A stretch of 64,000 bases of DNA from Hypoxylon rubiginosum (GCA_902806565.1 CADCXA010000027.1:248001-312000), one strand, 5' to 3'. Shown: positions 33,667 through 46,037, counted from the stretch's first letter. Numbers and translations are program-made. The notes: generated by a model from the letters alone, not told the origin.

Positions 33667-36165
33667 GTTTGGTACCTAGTGAGAGAAAGCAGCTGAAAAC
33701 TGATCGACGCAAATACGACGTTGGTCTGAACTGCAGATCAAAGAGGGACACGCGTAGAGAAAGGGAGCAAGAAAGAACAGCAAATTCTTATATGTCTCGC
33801 AGCATCCTTCTCGACGTTCTCTTTTGGCAAGGCCGCCCGGGTAAAGTTGTCAATATACTGGTTAAAATGACCCTCCCCCGGCCCTTCATCCAACTGCCGA
33901 AGCCAACGGTCAAAATAGAATTTGGCCGAGGGAGTAATTTACTCTGAATGGACACAGAGAGTCTTGTTATTGGTTAGGGTTAGACAGAAATCGCAGCAGA
34001 TGGTAGGTCCAGCTCAGTTCTACTCCAGACGTTCTATATTAGGACATGTGGGGGATCCGGCGTGGTCTGGTAACATTGTTCCGTGTTTTGGCCTTCCTCG
34101 GAGAACGGGAAGAGATGATCTACATGGATGATAACCTGGATGGTGGATGTCAAACAATACTCGGGGTATGGTTTAGCCAAGATACGAAACGTGGCGTTTA
34201 TCATGAGAAGTTGAGTCCCATCCCTAGGTATATATACACCCCTGACAAATACTTTGTCGAATCCAACCACTCATATTTCCCTATAATGTACCCCCTGGCG
34301 ACCGTAATCCTCACAGTATTAAGTCGTGATCGTGGGCCATGAGAGTTATGATAATTTTTAACTCAATCGTTCATCAGATGAACTCGAGTCCGAAAGGTCG
34401 TTTTGACATGGTGAATCGAGATCCAACAGACTTTTAATTGGGTTAAATCATCCACACACATGCCGGAGGCATAGGACTTACCCAAAGGCAATTTATAGGG
34501 GGATTATTAAGGCGTTATATGGGATGCATACCTGTAATCAAGCACATGACAACTATGGAATCGGGATGGAGAGATATACTCGCGTCTCGAGGGGACTCCT
34601 AACAGCTACGATGATCGGCTACCAAGATCCACCTATAAAGGTACCTGCCTTAGCTATGGATAGAATATTTCATCTCATATTGACTGCAGTAATGCATTTT
34701 GATCAAATACCCCCTCTCGTACCATAGCCATACAAAGTGTGAGAGCGACGTTGGTTCAATCCAGCCTTAAGAATCATTCTAATATAAAATCTGAACTCGC
34801 TGGTGGGAAAGGAACCAATGTATTTGACAGTAATCATGAGGATTTAAGGGTTGAATCGGTATGGGTAAATCACTATCACTCGGCAAGAAATAGGTGCCTA
34901 CCTACCTCCTAGGTACCTAGGTAGTTATTAGGCAAGTACCTAAGTTAAGTATCTATGAAACTCCTTAAGGACTTTATTTTTAGGAAAATAGCTCTCTAAG
35001 AACTTGGTAAGCCCCTTTCGTTTTCTCTACATTCTAGAGTCTTGCGGACAGTCTAAACTTGTCCTTAATCCTTAGTTCCACTCACCGAAAATTTATCTAG
35101 AGTCCCGTATACTTACCTCCTATACTTGAAATTTCAGGAAAGAATAGCTTAAACGTGACCTTTAACATAAAATCCTATACCATGCTAACCATGTTCGCTA
35201 GAGTGAGACTTGTATCATATATAGAGCTATGCTATTTATAAAATGCGAAGACCTCTTACTTATAAGTGTTCATAGAGTGGTTTTTTGGACAGCTGGCGAC
35301 CTCTCTACTTGGTCGTCAAGTCGAGACTGAAAGCTATCACAGGGACAGACACCTTTAAAATTATAACTTGCGGTCATACCTACCTAGCTATCCTTCACAA
35401 GCCAAACAGGCTCTTATCTAAGGGGTTGAAGGCTAGAGGGCTTAGGATCTGGCACTGAGAAGCATGGACAGGTAGGTATGATAAGCGATGAAGACGTTGC
35501 GAATAGCTATGAATAATTAAGAAGAAGTAGAAGTAGAAGAAGTAAGAGAAGGAGAAGGAGAAGGAGAAGGAGAAGAAGGAGTTCCTAGCGCTCGTCAATG
35601 AGTACCGCAAGGCTCCCGAGCTAACAACGCCACAGAAACGTCAAGCAACAGGAGAGCCCGCATTTCGAAGAATTTGCGGTTCGCATAAGTCAACATGAGG
35701 AGGTATCTTCGTTCGGTATTCGGAAAAGATTCCTTCACGATCTTAGTCGGGCATCGGGGAAAAGAGATGTTTCAGGCCGTCGACCATTCACGGGTCGTGA
35801 AAGCTTCCAATAGAGGAACCGATAAGTTGGATATTTTATTTTACTGTCTAGGTGCCTAATAAAAGTAAGTAGTATACAATTAGTTCGCACTGTAGAGTTT
35901 AGAATTGCGGGTTGGCGCATATTAGTAGCCAATAAATATACGTCTATACTGCAGTCAGAGAACTGTACATTACACCGCTCATGCAGGTATGGTCGTATCT
36001 TAAGCAGGCTGGGAGGTATCAGATATTTCTGCATCAGAAGCAGGTAAGTAGGGTATTTTGCCACTCTCAACTTTACCTGATCCTGATCTCTACAGACTTG
36101 TTCGACCATTTCTCGGAAGTCTCTTGATTCTTGATGCGCTATCTACCTGCTATCGATTCATATTC
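33667..36165. other. long intergenic, AT-rich, with GAA-tailed repeat
   Basis: 2.5 kb without a supported gene. It contains AGGTACCT sites near 34639 and 34908 in a TACCTACCTCCTAGGTACCT-type stretch, and dispersed repeat copy B. Downstream part serves as the NACHT gene promoter. Confidence 0.6.
35395..35582 (+). repeat. dispersed repeat copy B with GGAGAA microsatellite tail
   Basis: Matches copy A (5515-5735): GGGTTGAAGGCTAGAGGG, GGACAGGTAGGTATGATAAGCGATG, AAGACGTTGCGAATA, then a purine simple repeat (GAAGTAGAA and GAGAAG units, 35521-35580). Both copies lie on the plus strand and diverge immediately after the tail. Confidence 0.7.
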
Positions 36166-38580
36166 ATGCCTCTGGAAGTTCTTGCTGCCGTTAGCCTTGC
36201 TGGCAATATCGTGCAGTTTACGGAATCGATTAAGAACATCATTTCTACAGGAAAGCGACTATCTCAACATGGCGACACGCAACGGAGAATCGAGCTAGAA
36301 GTCATTGCTCAGGAGATACAGAAGCTAGCATCAGATGTGACAGTTCAATGTCAAGTGGACACAACCAAGCTGGCTGATGACGGCGGATCTATCCGCGTAC
36401 TTAGTGCGATGTGTAAAGATGTTGCTGGGGAGCTCTTAGAAGTTCTGGAAAGGTTGAAGATTAAAGCAGAGAAGGGAACCTCAAAACGGTTCCTAGAGAC
36501 CTTCTATATTGCGCTCCAAACCGAGTGGAGGAAAGAAAAGATCGACGAACTACTAGACCGCTTAGACAGGATTCAGAACAACATACAAATCCACGTCAGT
36601 AGAGACTCTCAACAGCGAATACTTTCAGAGCTTGTTCGGTTGAAAAACGACAACTACCGTTTGAAACTCCAGAGAGACGAAGACATATCAAAAATCATCC
36701 GACAGGTCCAAAAAGTGCAGGAGAACCTCGAATCTGATGCGAAGAAGCGCTTCAGGTCCGGTACTGAGGTCGGCGGCCCTGAAGCTTTGATCCTCGCCCA
36801 CGCAGCTTCTGAAGGTGTCCAATACTGTGTTGAGCAAGCTATCATCGAACAGTTACGCTTTGATTCAATCTACGACCGGTATACCACGCTCCGTAGGGCT
36901 CACGATCGGACACTAACTTGGCTGCTTGACGTGAACGGACAACGCAGCCCTGCAACCTTCTCAGATTGGTGCAAGTCCAACTCAGATACCTTTTGGGTGA
37001 CAGGAAAGCCTGGATCTGGGAAATCCACACTGATGAAATTCCTCTGCGAAGACCCACGCACAGCTGAACTACTCAGATCCTGGGCTAATCCTAGGCGACT
37101 TGTCACAGCAAACTACTTTTTCTGGAACATGGCAAAGAACCCACTGCAGAAGTCACAAGAAGGTCTTCTAAGGTCTCTCATATACCAGATCCTGCAGCAA
37201 TGCCCGGAGTATACATTGAAAATTCATTATATGGCCACGACATCACAACCATGCGGCCTCAACGAAGCTAAGGGTTGGGGTCACAACGTCGCGTGTATAT
37301 CCGAATTCAAGGTGACGCTCACAGTACCAGCTCTTGCAAATATGCTTGAAGCCCTTTGTAAGCTTCTTGCGCAGTCCAGCATCAAGCTGTGCTTATTCAT
37401 TGATGGCCTGGATGAGTACACGGGCTCACCCGATGACATTATCAGTCTCATCTCCCGTCTAGCGTCCCCGGGGGACGTTAAGATCTGTCTATCAAGCCGT
37501 CCTTGGAATAAGTTCGAAAATACGTACGGATCTGACGGGGCGGAGAAGCTAGCAATGCAGGACTTCAATGCAGTAGACATCACCGCTTATGTTGAAGACA
37601 ACTTGGTGAATAGTGAAGCCTACCAGGAACTAGAGGACTATGATATTCGCAGTCCGGAATTGGTACACCAGATTGTCTCCAGTGCCAATGGCGTATTTCT
37701 CTGGGTCTTTCTAGTCGTTCGATCGCTCAAAGAAGGCCTTGAGAACGGCGATCGTATTATCGACCTTCAAAACAGACTCAATCTGTATCCAACCGATTTA
37801 AATGAGTATTTCGAAAGGATTCTCTTTTCCGATGTTGACCATTTTTACCGTCGTCAGTCAGCAGAGATGCTTCTCGTCACTCTGGGTGGCTATGGTGACC
37901 TCCCCCTTTTAGCCTACTGGTATATGGGAGAGGAAGAAAACGACCCTGATTATGCTATGAAAATGAAATCCAAGCAGCTATCAATACAACTGATAAATGC
38001 ACGACTCAAAACGATGAGAATAAGACTCAACACGTATAGCAAAGGTTTGCTTGAAGACCAGTTCGTCATGCCGTCATCAGACTCGGAGTCGCTACCATCG
38101 AGTGTCTTATTCAACGTGAGAGTGTGCTTCCTTCATCGCACCGTCCGTGACTATCTTCTTCACGAAGATACAAACAATATGTTGAAGATGTGGTGTAAAG
38201 GAGACTTTGATCCCCACGAAACCATAGCCAAGGCATTGCTTGCCCAGGTTAAAGTGTCTCCATGTGGGAACGAGTACCATGGTACTAATAGCCCAATATC
38301 ATACCTATGTACGACACTTAAAGATCATTGCAACGCTACTAGCCGACCTACTTCACATATTTTACGAGAGCTTAAAAAGGTTAGTGGTTCGGATTGGAAC
38401 CTCGACAATGCGTTACGCAGCGAGATGCCCACCAGACAACTTTCAGAGTCAACATTCAGCCACGGAGAAATAGACATTGGTACAGGCCAAAGAGAGCAAT
38501 TGGTCAAGCATAGGAGATCAAATTCTAGGAGGACCGTGGAAAAGGTAGCACAATGGTTCTCCAAGCTGAAGCCGAGATAA
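36166..38580 (+). CDS. NACHT-domain NLR-like protein without C-terminal repeats
   Basis: Single uninterrupted exon, 804 residues. The start MPLEVLAAVSLAGNIVQFTESIKNII is the typical helical N-terminal domain of fungal NLRs; residues 40-240 are predicted-helical with coiled-coil-like heptads. The NACHT ATPase shows Walker A GKPGSGKSTL (about 280-289), a sensor-like region LVTANYFFWN, Walker B LCLFIDGLDEY (about 408-418) and SSRPWNKF. A winged-helix-like/helical extension follows (ANGVFLWVFLVVRSLKEGL, FLHRTVRDYLL), but no ankyrin, WD40 or TPR repeats; the last 80 residues are basic and Ser/Thr-rich. NLRs of this type act in non-self recognition and programmed cell death. It is convergent with a HET-domain gene only 126 bp away. 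Confidence 0.92.
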   Translation: MPLEVLAAVSLAGNIVQFTESIKNIISTGKRLSQHGDTQRRIELEVIAQEIQKLASDVTVQCQVDTTKLADDGGSIRVLSAMCKDVAGELLEVLERLKIKAEKGTSKRFLETFYIALQTEWRKEKIDELLDRLDRIQNNIQIHVSRDSQQRILSELVRLKNDNYRLKLQRDEDISKIIRQVQKVQENLESDAKKRFRSGTEVGGPEALILAHAASEGVQYCVEQAIIEQLRFDSIYDRYTTLRRAHDRTLTWLLDVNGQRSPATFSDWCKSNSDTFWVTGKPGSGKSTLMKFLCEDPRTAELLRSWANPRRLVTANYFFWNMAKNPLQKSQEGLLRSLIYQILQQCPEYTLKIHYMATTSQPCGLNEAKGWGHNVACISEFKVTLTVPALANMLEALCKLLAQSSIKLCLFIDGLDEYTGSPDDIISLISRLASPGDVKICLSSRPWNKFENTYGSDGAEKLAMQDFNAVDITAYVEDNLVNSEAYQELEDYDIRSPELVHQIVSSANGVFLWVFLVVRSLKEGLENGDRIIDLQNRLNLYPTDLNEYFERILFSDVDHFYRRQSAEMLLVTLGGYGDLPLLAYWYMGEEENDPDYAMKMKSKQLSIQLINARLKTMRIRLNTYSKGLLEDQFVMPSSDSESLPSSVLFNVRVCFLHRTVRDYLLHEDTNNMLKMWCKGDFDPHETIAKALLAQVKVSPCGNEYHGTNSPISYLCTTLKDHCNATSRPTSHILRELKKVSGSDWNLDNALRSEMPTRQLSESTFSHGEIDIGTGQREQLVKHRRSNSRRTVEKVAQWFSKLKPR

Positions 38581-38706
38581 GGCCAAACCAAATGGTAGAA
38601 CATGAGGATCTCAAAACGGAATACACGTATGTTAAGTTGATTGTATATACCTAGGTACTTAGGTATTCTAACTGGATTCCTTCTTTGCGAAGTCTTCGTC
38701 TCGACG

Positions 38707-40507
38707 TCAAGCAAGTTGAAATATTTGCTCGGGAACACTGATAAGTGATCTAACCTCGCCATGCATTAATCCATGGACATAACACTCGCCAATATTTGCA
38801 TACAGGTCCGAGACACGTCGCCATATAACCGGGACTTTACTTCCATGCGGTATACAGACATAATCTCCATTTTGTGTATCCCTCGGGACGAGACAGAAAT
38901 GTCCTGACCGCGTGACGCCAAACTTGCGGCCATGAGAAGGCAGGCAAGCTGCGAAGAAGAGTTTGACGCCAAGGGTTTCCTTTGCATTTTCTATTCGAAG
39001 AAAATCGAGGAACTTGCGGGCTTGCTCGATACGGAACCTTGGACTTTCAGGCTCAGTTGGCTCCCACCGGTGGTTGCAGCCCCTTGCTTGGATGGTATCG
39101 ATGTACTCTAGAAGAACATCATCCTTCGGAACGTTTCTTTTAGAATGTTCTTCGGCAAAAGTAAACCATTCGTCAAATACTACTGCGTTCCCACTACTAG
39201 CGTTATAATGGTCGCAGTCGCGCCGTGATGGCAAGAAACCACTGGTTCGTTGGATAACGTCTACAAGCAATGCTTCGCACTGTAGGATGTCGCCATTTGC
39301 CGAGAACCGCTCTCCTTTCTCGTGGGGCGAGGCATGGAATGTTGACTCTTTATGATTCAGCGGGAACACGTTGCTTGTTATCCTCCAGTCTGGCACCCAG
39401 GATGGCAAATCCTCCGACTTTCCGCTAACTGAGAAACAGAGGAGCCCGAGTCGTAGCGCAGTCATCCTGAAAAGTTCCTTAATTGATAAACTGTAATCAA
39501 TTCCATTGAGGGCATCCTGGCTCGCTGATTCCGCATGTGCGGTGATCGCATAGACAGAAATTACTAAATCGCGAGGGTCGTCCGCCTCTCGGCAGCAAGA
39601 CTTCAGGACGAGTAGAATCTCATGTGGGTCTAATGGAGCGCTATGAGGAAAGTGAAAGCGTCGTCTCAAGTATTCAACAATGTGTAAGACTTTCATCGCA
39701 CGAAGATCTGGGGTACAGTACGGGTAATAAAACGCTAATAGGTCGAAGGGTGCTACAAATTGATCCCAAGGAATCTCAATGGATTGAAATCGAATAAAGG
39801 GGTGTCTGGAGTAAACCAGCTCAGCAATGGTTGACATTCTGATGCGATATCATGTCAGAAACCAATAAACGGAGAGGTAGGAGGCTACGGGGAAAGAGTG
39901 TAGGATCTTACCGAGTGAAAAACTCGAAGGAAAATGTGTTCTCTAAGCTCTCCCAATGTTGCCTGCTCATTAAGGGTGCCAATGATCGCATCATAACTAA
40001 TTGGCGTATAGACACTTTCTCTCTTGAACGATATGGGTCAAGTCCCATGTTGGAAGCGTAGGATAATCCTAGTTGCTGCTTCATATTTCGAAGCAGTTCG
40101 ATTGACTTAGATGCCTTCTCGGGCAAAGGTATCCCGACCCAGAAATGCGTCCGGCTAGCATTCATGTAACTGAAAGGCCTGATGCGGGTATTATAGTATA
40201 TTTCGCTCGGACCGTACAATCCAAAGTTGAACGGGTCGGCCCAGAGTAGTGGACGTCGTCGGTTTTCACGTAGCTCTAAGAAACATTCGTAAATCGCCTG
40301 ATCGACCTTTGCCGTCCAAAAATTCAACCTAATACGTTTTGAAATGCCACTCTGTGTATATGATATCGCTTCATAGTGAGGCTCGCTGATTATCTTGCGG
40401 GAGTATGAGAAAATTTCGAGGGGCTGACTGTCGAGTCCGGGGGCAACTCGGAGGAGGCGAATATCGTATCCCCGTCGAGGAGTATACCATATAGGAAGGC
40501 TTTGCAT
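38707..40507 (-). CDS. heterokaryon-incompatibility (HET)-domain protein, divergent
   Basis: Two exons (40507-39912, 39838-38707; 73-bp intron) give 575 residues. HET family features: YEAISYTQSG near residue 45 (the usual YEALSYxWG block), LWADPFNFG at the position of the WIDAxCINQ block, then DDPRDLVISVYAITA (the DPRDKVYALLG block), LPSWVPDWR and the C-terminal GECYVHGLMHGEV characteristic of HET proteins. The central block is strongly altered: neither the Asp-Ala-x-Cys-Ile-x-Gln core nor the usual W-x-Q-E element is clear. HET domains trigger vegetative-incompatibility cell death in ascomycetes. The gene faces the NACHT gene tail to tail. It may be a fast-evolving active allele or one that has lost HET function. 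Confidence 0.85.
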
Positions 40508-41207
40508 TATTCATTCTACTCCAGAGAAACTCAAATGCCCTTTTTAAAAAGAGGAAAGTATCGGTGATTAACTTCGAAGTAATTCTGAAAGGCTACGAGA
40601 GCCATCCTCTCACAGCCTACCTAGGAGGTACACGTATCGGGGGGTTGGTCATCTTCTCTACCTACATGTAGATACATACAGTTTCACGCAGTGCCCGCAG
40701 AATGCACTGCCTTACTGCAGCTGCGGCATGGTGCCCGAGGCGAAGCAAAATAATTAACCACTAAGGTCTCGACATTTCGGTGAGAGGCGTGCGAGCTACT
40801 ACAATACTTAATTCCCAAAGCACTTATGCGCAATCGCGCATTCCCAAGTGGCGCACTGCTGACTTGGGCACCTTAGGAGCCAATACTAATAAATACTGTA
40901 AAGCATACCTAGAACGAGCAAACTAAACGTTCACCATGCCTATCCCCCATCTGTAGCGACTACTATTCTCTTCAATTTAAGCTATCGTTCATTTAGAAAA
41001 CTCCTAGGTATGTACAGTCTACTAATTACACCCCTTTATGATGTTTTATCCAAGGACCTTTCATTATGCAGATACCTGCATGCATGAGCGGAACGACTTA
41101 TTTTAAAGACCGCTTAGCTTACAGTGATCTCCTTTTTCAGGAGGTTCTCGACACCTCACGATTCACGTTCCATCTACCTCATTTCGACACTTACCCTAGA
41201 GTTCGCT
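40508..41207. other. intergenic between divergent HET and zinc-finger genes
   Basis: 700 bp of promoter DNA; no gene, RNA or array recognised. Confidence 0.5.
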
Positions 41208-43135
41208 ATGCAGTCCAGCATACCAGACTCTAGATGGCTTACGTCTTGTGACAACGCATACGAAGGTCAATCTTTGGCAAATGCATCGTCCTTTGAAGGG
41301 CTTGAAGGGCTCTTTCCTAGCCCCCTTTTCGATCAATGGCTACACACAAATGGCCATGACGAGTTCGGGGATATTAGTCCAATGGATTCCTTTAAGTCTC
41401 CCAGTTTCCAAATAGGATCGGGGATGGGACCAGTACTAGAGACAGAGATCAATAGGGAGACGGGATCAGAATATCTCTTGTCTGATAGTAATGTGCTACT
41501 GCCCGCGCCATCATCATCCCCGATCTGGGGAACGGGGCCATGCTCGGCCGACCAGACTGTAAGTATCTCATCAACTTCTCTTTATTTCACAAGTTACTGC
41601 CGCAATTTCAGCGGCCAATCAGAGCTGGAGACTTTTTCACCTTGCCATTTTATCACTGCAGGCCTAAAAGTCATGCAAATGATATAAAAGGCGATGCAAA
41701 AAGAGCTCTATAAAATATACTAATTGTTAGCCTTTTTAAGTGATATATTAAAAATAGCCATTAATTCTATGAAGAATTCTTCAACCGTGACGCTGAGGCC
41801 AATCAGAGCCGGACTCATCTGTGGCGGAACGGAAGTTCGCGACAGTGAACCCCCGGCCGAAGGACGGGTCACGCAGCTAGTTTCTAATTGGGAGCTAGTC
41901 ATCTCCCCAGGCAAGCAACGTACTGTTACGAGCTCCTGCCATGAGATGTCCTCCTACCTCACATAGTAAAAGGCATCAGTCATATTGCTGTAAATATATC
42001 CTATTCATATCGATGCTATAGCTAACAGCTCTTCTAGGACTATGCATGAGGCCACGATGCGGGGCGATACTCAATACTAACTAATCTGCTGTTTTTCGCT
42101 TGTTTTATATAATACTAACTAAATCCGAATTATAGCCAGGAGGAATGCAACCAAAGCGGAGCGAAGTAGAGAGCAGAGTTGCAAAGGGGATTTCTAATTC
42201 TGGAGGTCTTGCCGTAAAGAGGTATCATCTCCTAATACTTACCAGCCTAGCATGAAACACCCCGAGAAAACGTTCTGACACCGGTGTTCAGATTGGACCA
42301 GCATGAAGACGGAGAGCCCAATAACTTCTCTCAACATGGAGGAACAAATATTGGATCTACCGAATCCAACAACAAGAGATTCGCATGTCCATATTATAAA
42401 CGCAACCCCCATAAGTTCAGGCGAGTACGTACTTGTGCTGGACCTGGTTTTAGCGGAATTCATAGACTCAAGTTAGTATCCCTCATCAACCTATCTACAT
42501 GGCGTCATTATACATTCTAACTAGTGTAGAGAACACCTCTACCGGGGGCACGGATATCCACAGCACACCTGTAGACGATGTCTCCGTGATTGCAAGAGTG
42601 CAGCTGGTCTCTCAAAGCATCTACGAGCATCCGAGCTCTGTGTCGTTAAACCCGCTCCACAGTCCGAAGGGCGGATGACAATAGACCAACAAGCAGAGCT
42701 ACAATCAAGGAAGAGAATGCCTTCAAATACTACGGGCGAGCACAAATGGAACTTTATCTACCGTATTCTCTTTCCTGAGACTGGCCTGATGAGTATGCCA
42801 TCCCCATGTAAGTGATGTATCCATTAGTTACATCCCATTTTCCTACGTTCAAGAATAATCATTTTAACGCGATTGTAGACTTCGAAGACGAAGATGAAGA
42901 AGAAATCCTAGCTTCAATTCACAGCTCTAGCATCTCATCGCAAGCCGTTTGTGAGAATTTCCTTCAAGCCACTCCTACAGCTGACTTGGAGAGAAGCGTT
43001 AAGGCGGATATATGGCAAATCATTTGCTCCTCCAGTGATGATCATACGAAGATGAAGAGTGTTTACGACATTGTCTGCGGATTTCCTAGGAGGCTGATCA
43101 ATCAGGGAGATACATTGCTTTCTGAGGTAGCATAG
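41208..43135 (+). CDS. fungal C2H2-like zinc-finger protein with 692-bp intron
   Basis: Four exons (41208-41558, 42251-42471, 42530-42807, 42879-43135) join in frame to 368 residues. After a Ser/Gly/Asp-rich N-terminus, the conserved block reads FACPYYKRNPHKF, CAGPGFSGIHRLKEHLYRGH, CRRCLRDCKSAAGLSKHLRAS and HKWNFIYRILFP..PSPYFE, a family of fungal proteins with two C2H2-like fingers. They are presumed nuclear nucleic-acid-binding proteins; roles are mostly unknown. The first intron is about ten times the usual length here and carries unrelated sequence. Splicing across it keeps phase 0 (SADQT joined to HETPREN). An internal CAG at 41610 could define an alternative exon, but that path soon meets a stop. 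Confidence 0.8.
41559..42250. other. oversized intron with probable insertion
   Basis: Donor GTAAGT at 41559, acceptor CCTAG at 42250. It contains a 13-bp direct repeat GGCCAATCAGAGC at 41613 and 41797, paired AATACTAACTAA motifs near 42092 and 42111, and a GC-rich island (41790-41900) between AT-rich arms. No transposase frame or terminal inverted repeat was identified. Confidence 0.5.
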
Positions 43136-43619
43136 ATTTGATCTTGGTGTATGGATATGTGCTATCGCTACGGGCCCTGTATAGAAGGCTGAAGAACATT
43201 GGCAATGCGATATCTATTTTGAGGGTATACAACAAGGAGATGGTGCAAGTTGGCCGTGGTAGCTAGACATGGGTTGTCATTTTGAACTATCTGCCCCTTA
43301 ATAGATTTCCTCGACTCAACAGCTGGAGACAGCTGGCAACTGCAGTTTCTAAAGCTGGCTCTTAGCTGGGAGGGGCACATCGAACTGACCGGATGTTACC
43401 GCTAATTGCCGTACACCGGCCTGTAGTTGTAGCGGTCCTCAGCTGATGAACCTGAATTAGTATCCTCGCGATATCGAACTATCAAAGCTGTTCGAATTCC
43501 GAGGTCCCAATTAAATCTTACGACGCGACTATAAAACTTACGATCAGCAAGTCCGTTCTCCTCGGTGTTCAACCTATCGCATCCCTATAAAAGCTATTGT
43601 ATTACAGCCGTGTTGCACC
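43136..43619. other. intergenic, HEM13 promoter
   Basis: A TATAAAAG element occurs at 43586-43593, only about 30 bp before the start codon. No gene is supported. Confidence 0.5.
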
Positions 43620-44877
43620 ATGTCGAAGCGACAGTTAAGCCAGTTTGTCTTATTACGGACACAGCTTCCAAGACCTTGTCCGCCCCTCCGACGATCGTTT
43701 ACAACAGGCGCAAACAGGACGAGCAGCTCGCGCTGGGTCAATCGAGCTGCTATCGCTGCCATTTCGTTTTCAGGCCTAGTCTATGCAATGGTATCTTGCC
43801 TTGTTGCCCTTCTGTGTAATCCCGAATAGCCTAATTGACCATATTTGTGTGTTACTGTAGACGTGCCAGAAACCGGTAAAACTCGATGCGCGCTCCCTCG
43901 CCGAGCTCGACGAGCGGACGAAACGCGAAAAGGGCGTCGACGAGAATTCGCCGATGCGCTTGCGCATGGAGCAGTTCATACGCGAACAACAGAAGGCCAT
44001 CGTTTTCGAGCTTGAGAAGCTAGACGGGAAGAGCTTCCGCGAGGACACGTGGACTAGGGAAAAGGGCGGCGGCGGTATCTCGTGCGTCCTGCAGGAGGGC
44101 AACGTGTTCGAGAAGGGCGGCGTGAATATCAGCGTGGTATACGGGACCTTGTCGAAGCCAGCGATTGCGAAGATGAGGGCAAACCACAAGAATCTCGCTG
44201 ATGCGGAAGAGCTCGACTTCTATGCGCTCGGCTTGAGTATGGTGCTCCACCCTCGCAACCCAATGGCGCCGACCGTACACCTGAATTACCGGTACTTCGA
44301 GACGATGCGACCGGACGGCACTTCGCAAGCCTGGTGGTTTGGCGGGGGTAGCGACCTTACGCCGAGCTACCTGTTTGACGAGGATGCGGTACACTTCCAC
44401 AAGACGCTGAAGGAAGCTTGCGATAAGCACAACAAGGACTACTATCCTAGATTTAAGAAGTGGTGCGACGAGTACTTCTGCAATGCGCACCGGGGCGAGT
44501 CTAGAGGGATAGGGGGCATTTTCTTCGACGATCTGGACGAGACTGTGGCAGATGCCGACAACTCGTTCGCGTTCATCCAAGATTGTTTGAAGAGCTTCTT
44601 ACCTGCTTACTTGCCGATCATGGAGAGGAGGAAGGACATGCCATTCACCGAAAAGGAGAAGGAATGGCAGCAGGTTCGAAGAGGAAGATATGTGGAATTT
44701 AACCTGGTTCATGACCGTGGCACGGCTTTCGGCTTGAACGTACCCGGATCTAGGGTGGAGAGTATCTTGATGAGCCTTCCATTGACGGCATCGTGGCGTT
44801 ATATGTACGAGCCAGAACCAAGGAGCCGGGAGCAGAGACTCGTCGAGGTGCTCAAGAATCCCAAAGAGTGGGTGTAA
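43620..44877 (+). CDS. HEM13: coproporphyrinogen III oxidase, oxygen-dependent
   Basis: Two exons (43620-43790, 43861-44877) give 395 residues. It converts coproporphyrinogen III to protoporphyrinogen IX in haem synthesis. The first exon is a basic Ser/Arg leader with a hydrophobic stretch ([21 protein letters not shown]), consistent with mitochondrial targeting or intermembrane anchoring, as in many filamentous fungi (the yeast enzyme is cytosolic). The catalytic body is highly conserved: [99 protein letters not shown] and [14 protein letters not shown]. Full length and uninterrupted. Confidence 0.97.
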
Positions 44878-46037
44878 ATTTTACTTAAGAGTTTGAATGT
44901 GTACCATGTATATAGGCGGGGAGGCATCAAAAAAGAAAATTACGGACTACGGATGTGGATTATGTATAGATTCAGATACCATTGGCGTAGAGGGTACATG
45001 TATAAAATATCTTACTATAGAGAGGAGATGCTCGTTGACCCTGACAGCCTGACAGCCTGACAGCCCTGAGTCTTCTATGGATTGCATGTGAGTGGGGGTG
45101 AGAAGGAGCTGACATCATTTTGACTAATAGGAATGGCAAGGCTTTGTCTTGTGGAATGTTGAGCTGACGATGTTGTGCTCACAGGTTCATAGCTGGTACA
45201 CGTGTATGTCAGGAGGATACGAGGAGAGAATGTGCACCTATCTATCTACATATGTACGTAATCGTGGGTTTCTTGAGGAATAACATCAGACGACCCGATG
45301 GGATGGAAACCGTCTTAGCTTTTCAGAAGCTTAGAAGCTTGTGCCAAGTCCCTGGACTGGACGAATACCCGTAACCTTAGGGGAGTTTAAGTTGGGCAAG
45401 TTTGGGGTTTGGGTAACGTCAGTGGGGCTCCGGCATGTGCGGCGGGAAAAGATTGGGAAGGGGGAAGGTCGTTAGCAGCAGGGACAGGCAACAGGGCCTG
45501 GATTGTGAATTGTGGATTGTAGATAGTGGATAGCGGATATAGAGTGGGTGGTGACATTGAAAAACAACCGAAAAGGACTCGGGACTCGAAATTCAAGCCA
45601 GGAACCTGAACCTGGAAAGTTTGCAGAAAAAAAAACTAAGCTCAACCTCAACTCCTCATAACCAATAATGACATAGACAGCTCTTCTCCCCCCTCAACTC
45701 AAAATCAACCTTGAATTTACGCTCCTTTACCAAGCTTTTACGTTGCTGTGACCCTCGATGCATATATGTACCTATATATACAACACACTAGCCGCCTCAT
45801 GTTCATAGGTGTCGATCCGTAATCGTGACGATCCATTTCTTCTGTATGCGACAGCAATACAAACAAACAAAGCGCCCGCCCTCTCTCCACCTTCCAAACA
45901 ACCACGATAGCTATCGGATAGTACGCTTGTCCTTGCCAGCGCCTTGCATCCATCCCTAGGCTCCCGACGCCATTCCTACCTGAGTCATGTTCGGGCTCGG
46001 CCTGCAAGATCTAACTTATTAGATCCAGCCCGTCGGA
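44878..46037. other. intergenic
   Basis: 1.2 kb; a CCTGACAG tandem (three units) lies at about 45038-45063. Right half is pyrimidine-rich leader of the next gene, with a CTTATTAG acceptor-like site just before its start. No gene is supported. Confidence 0.5.
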
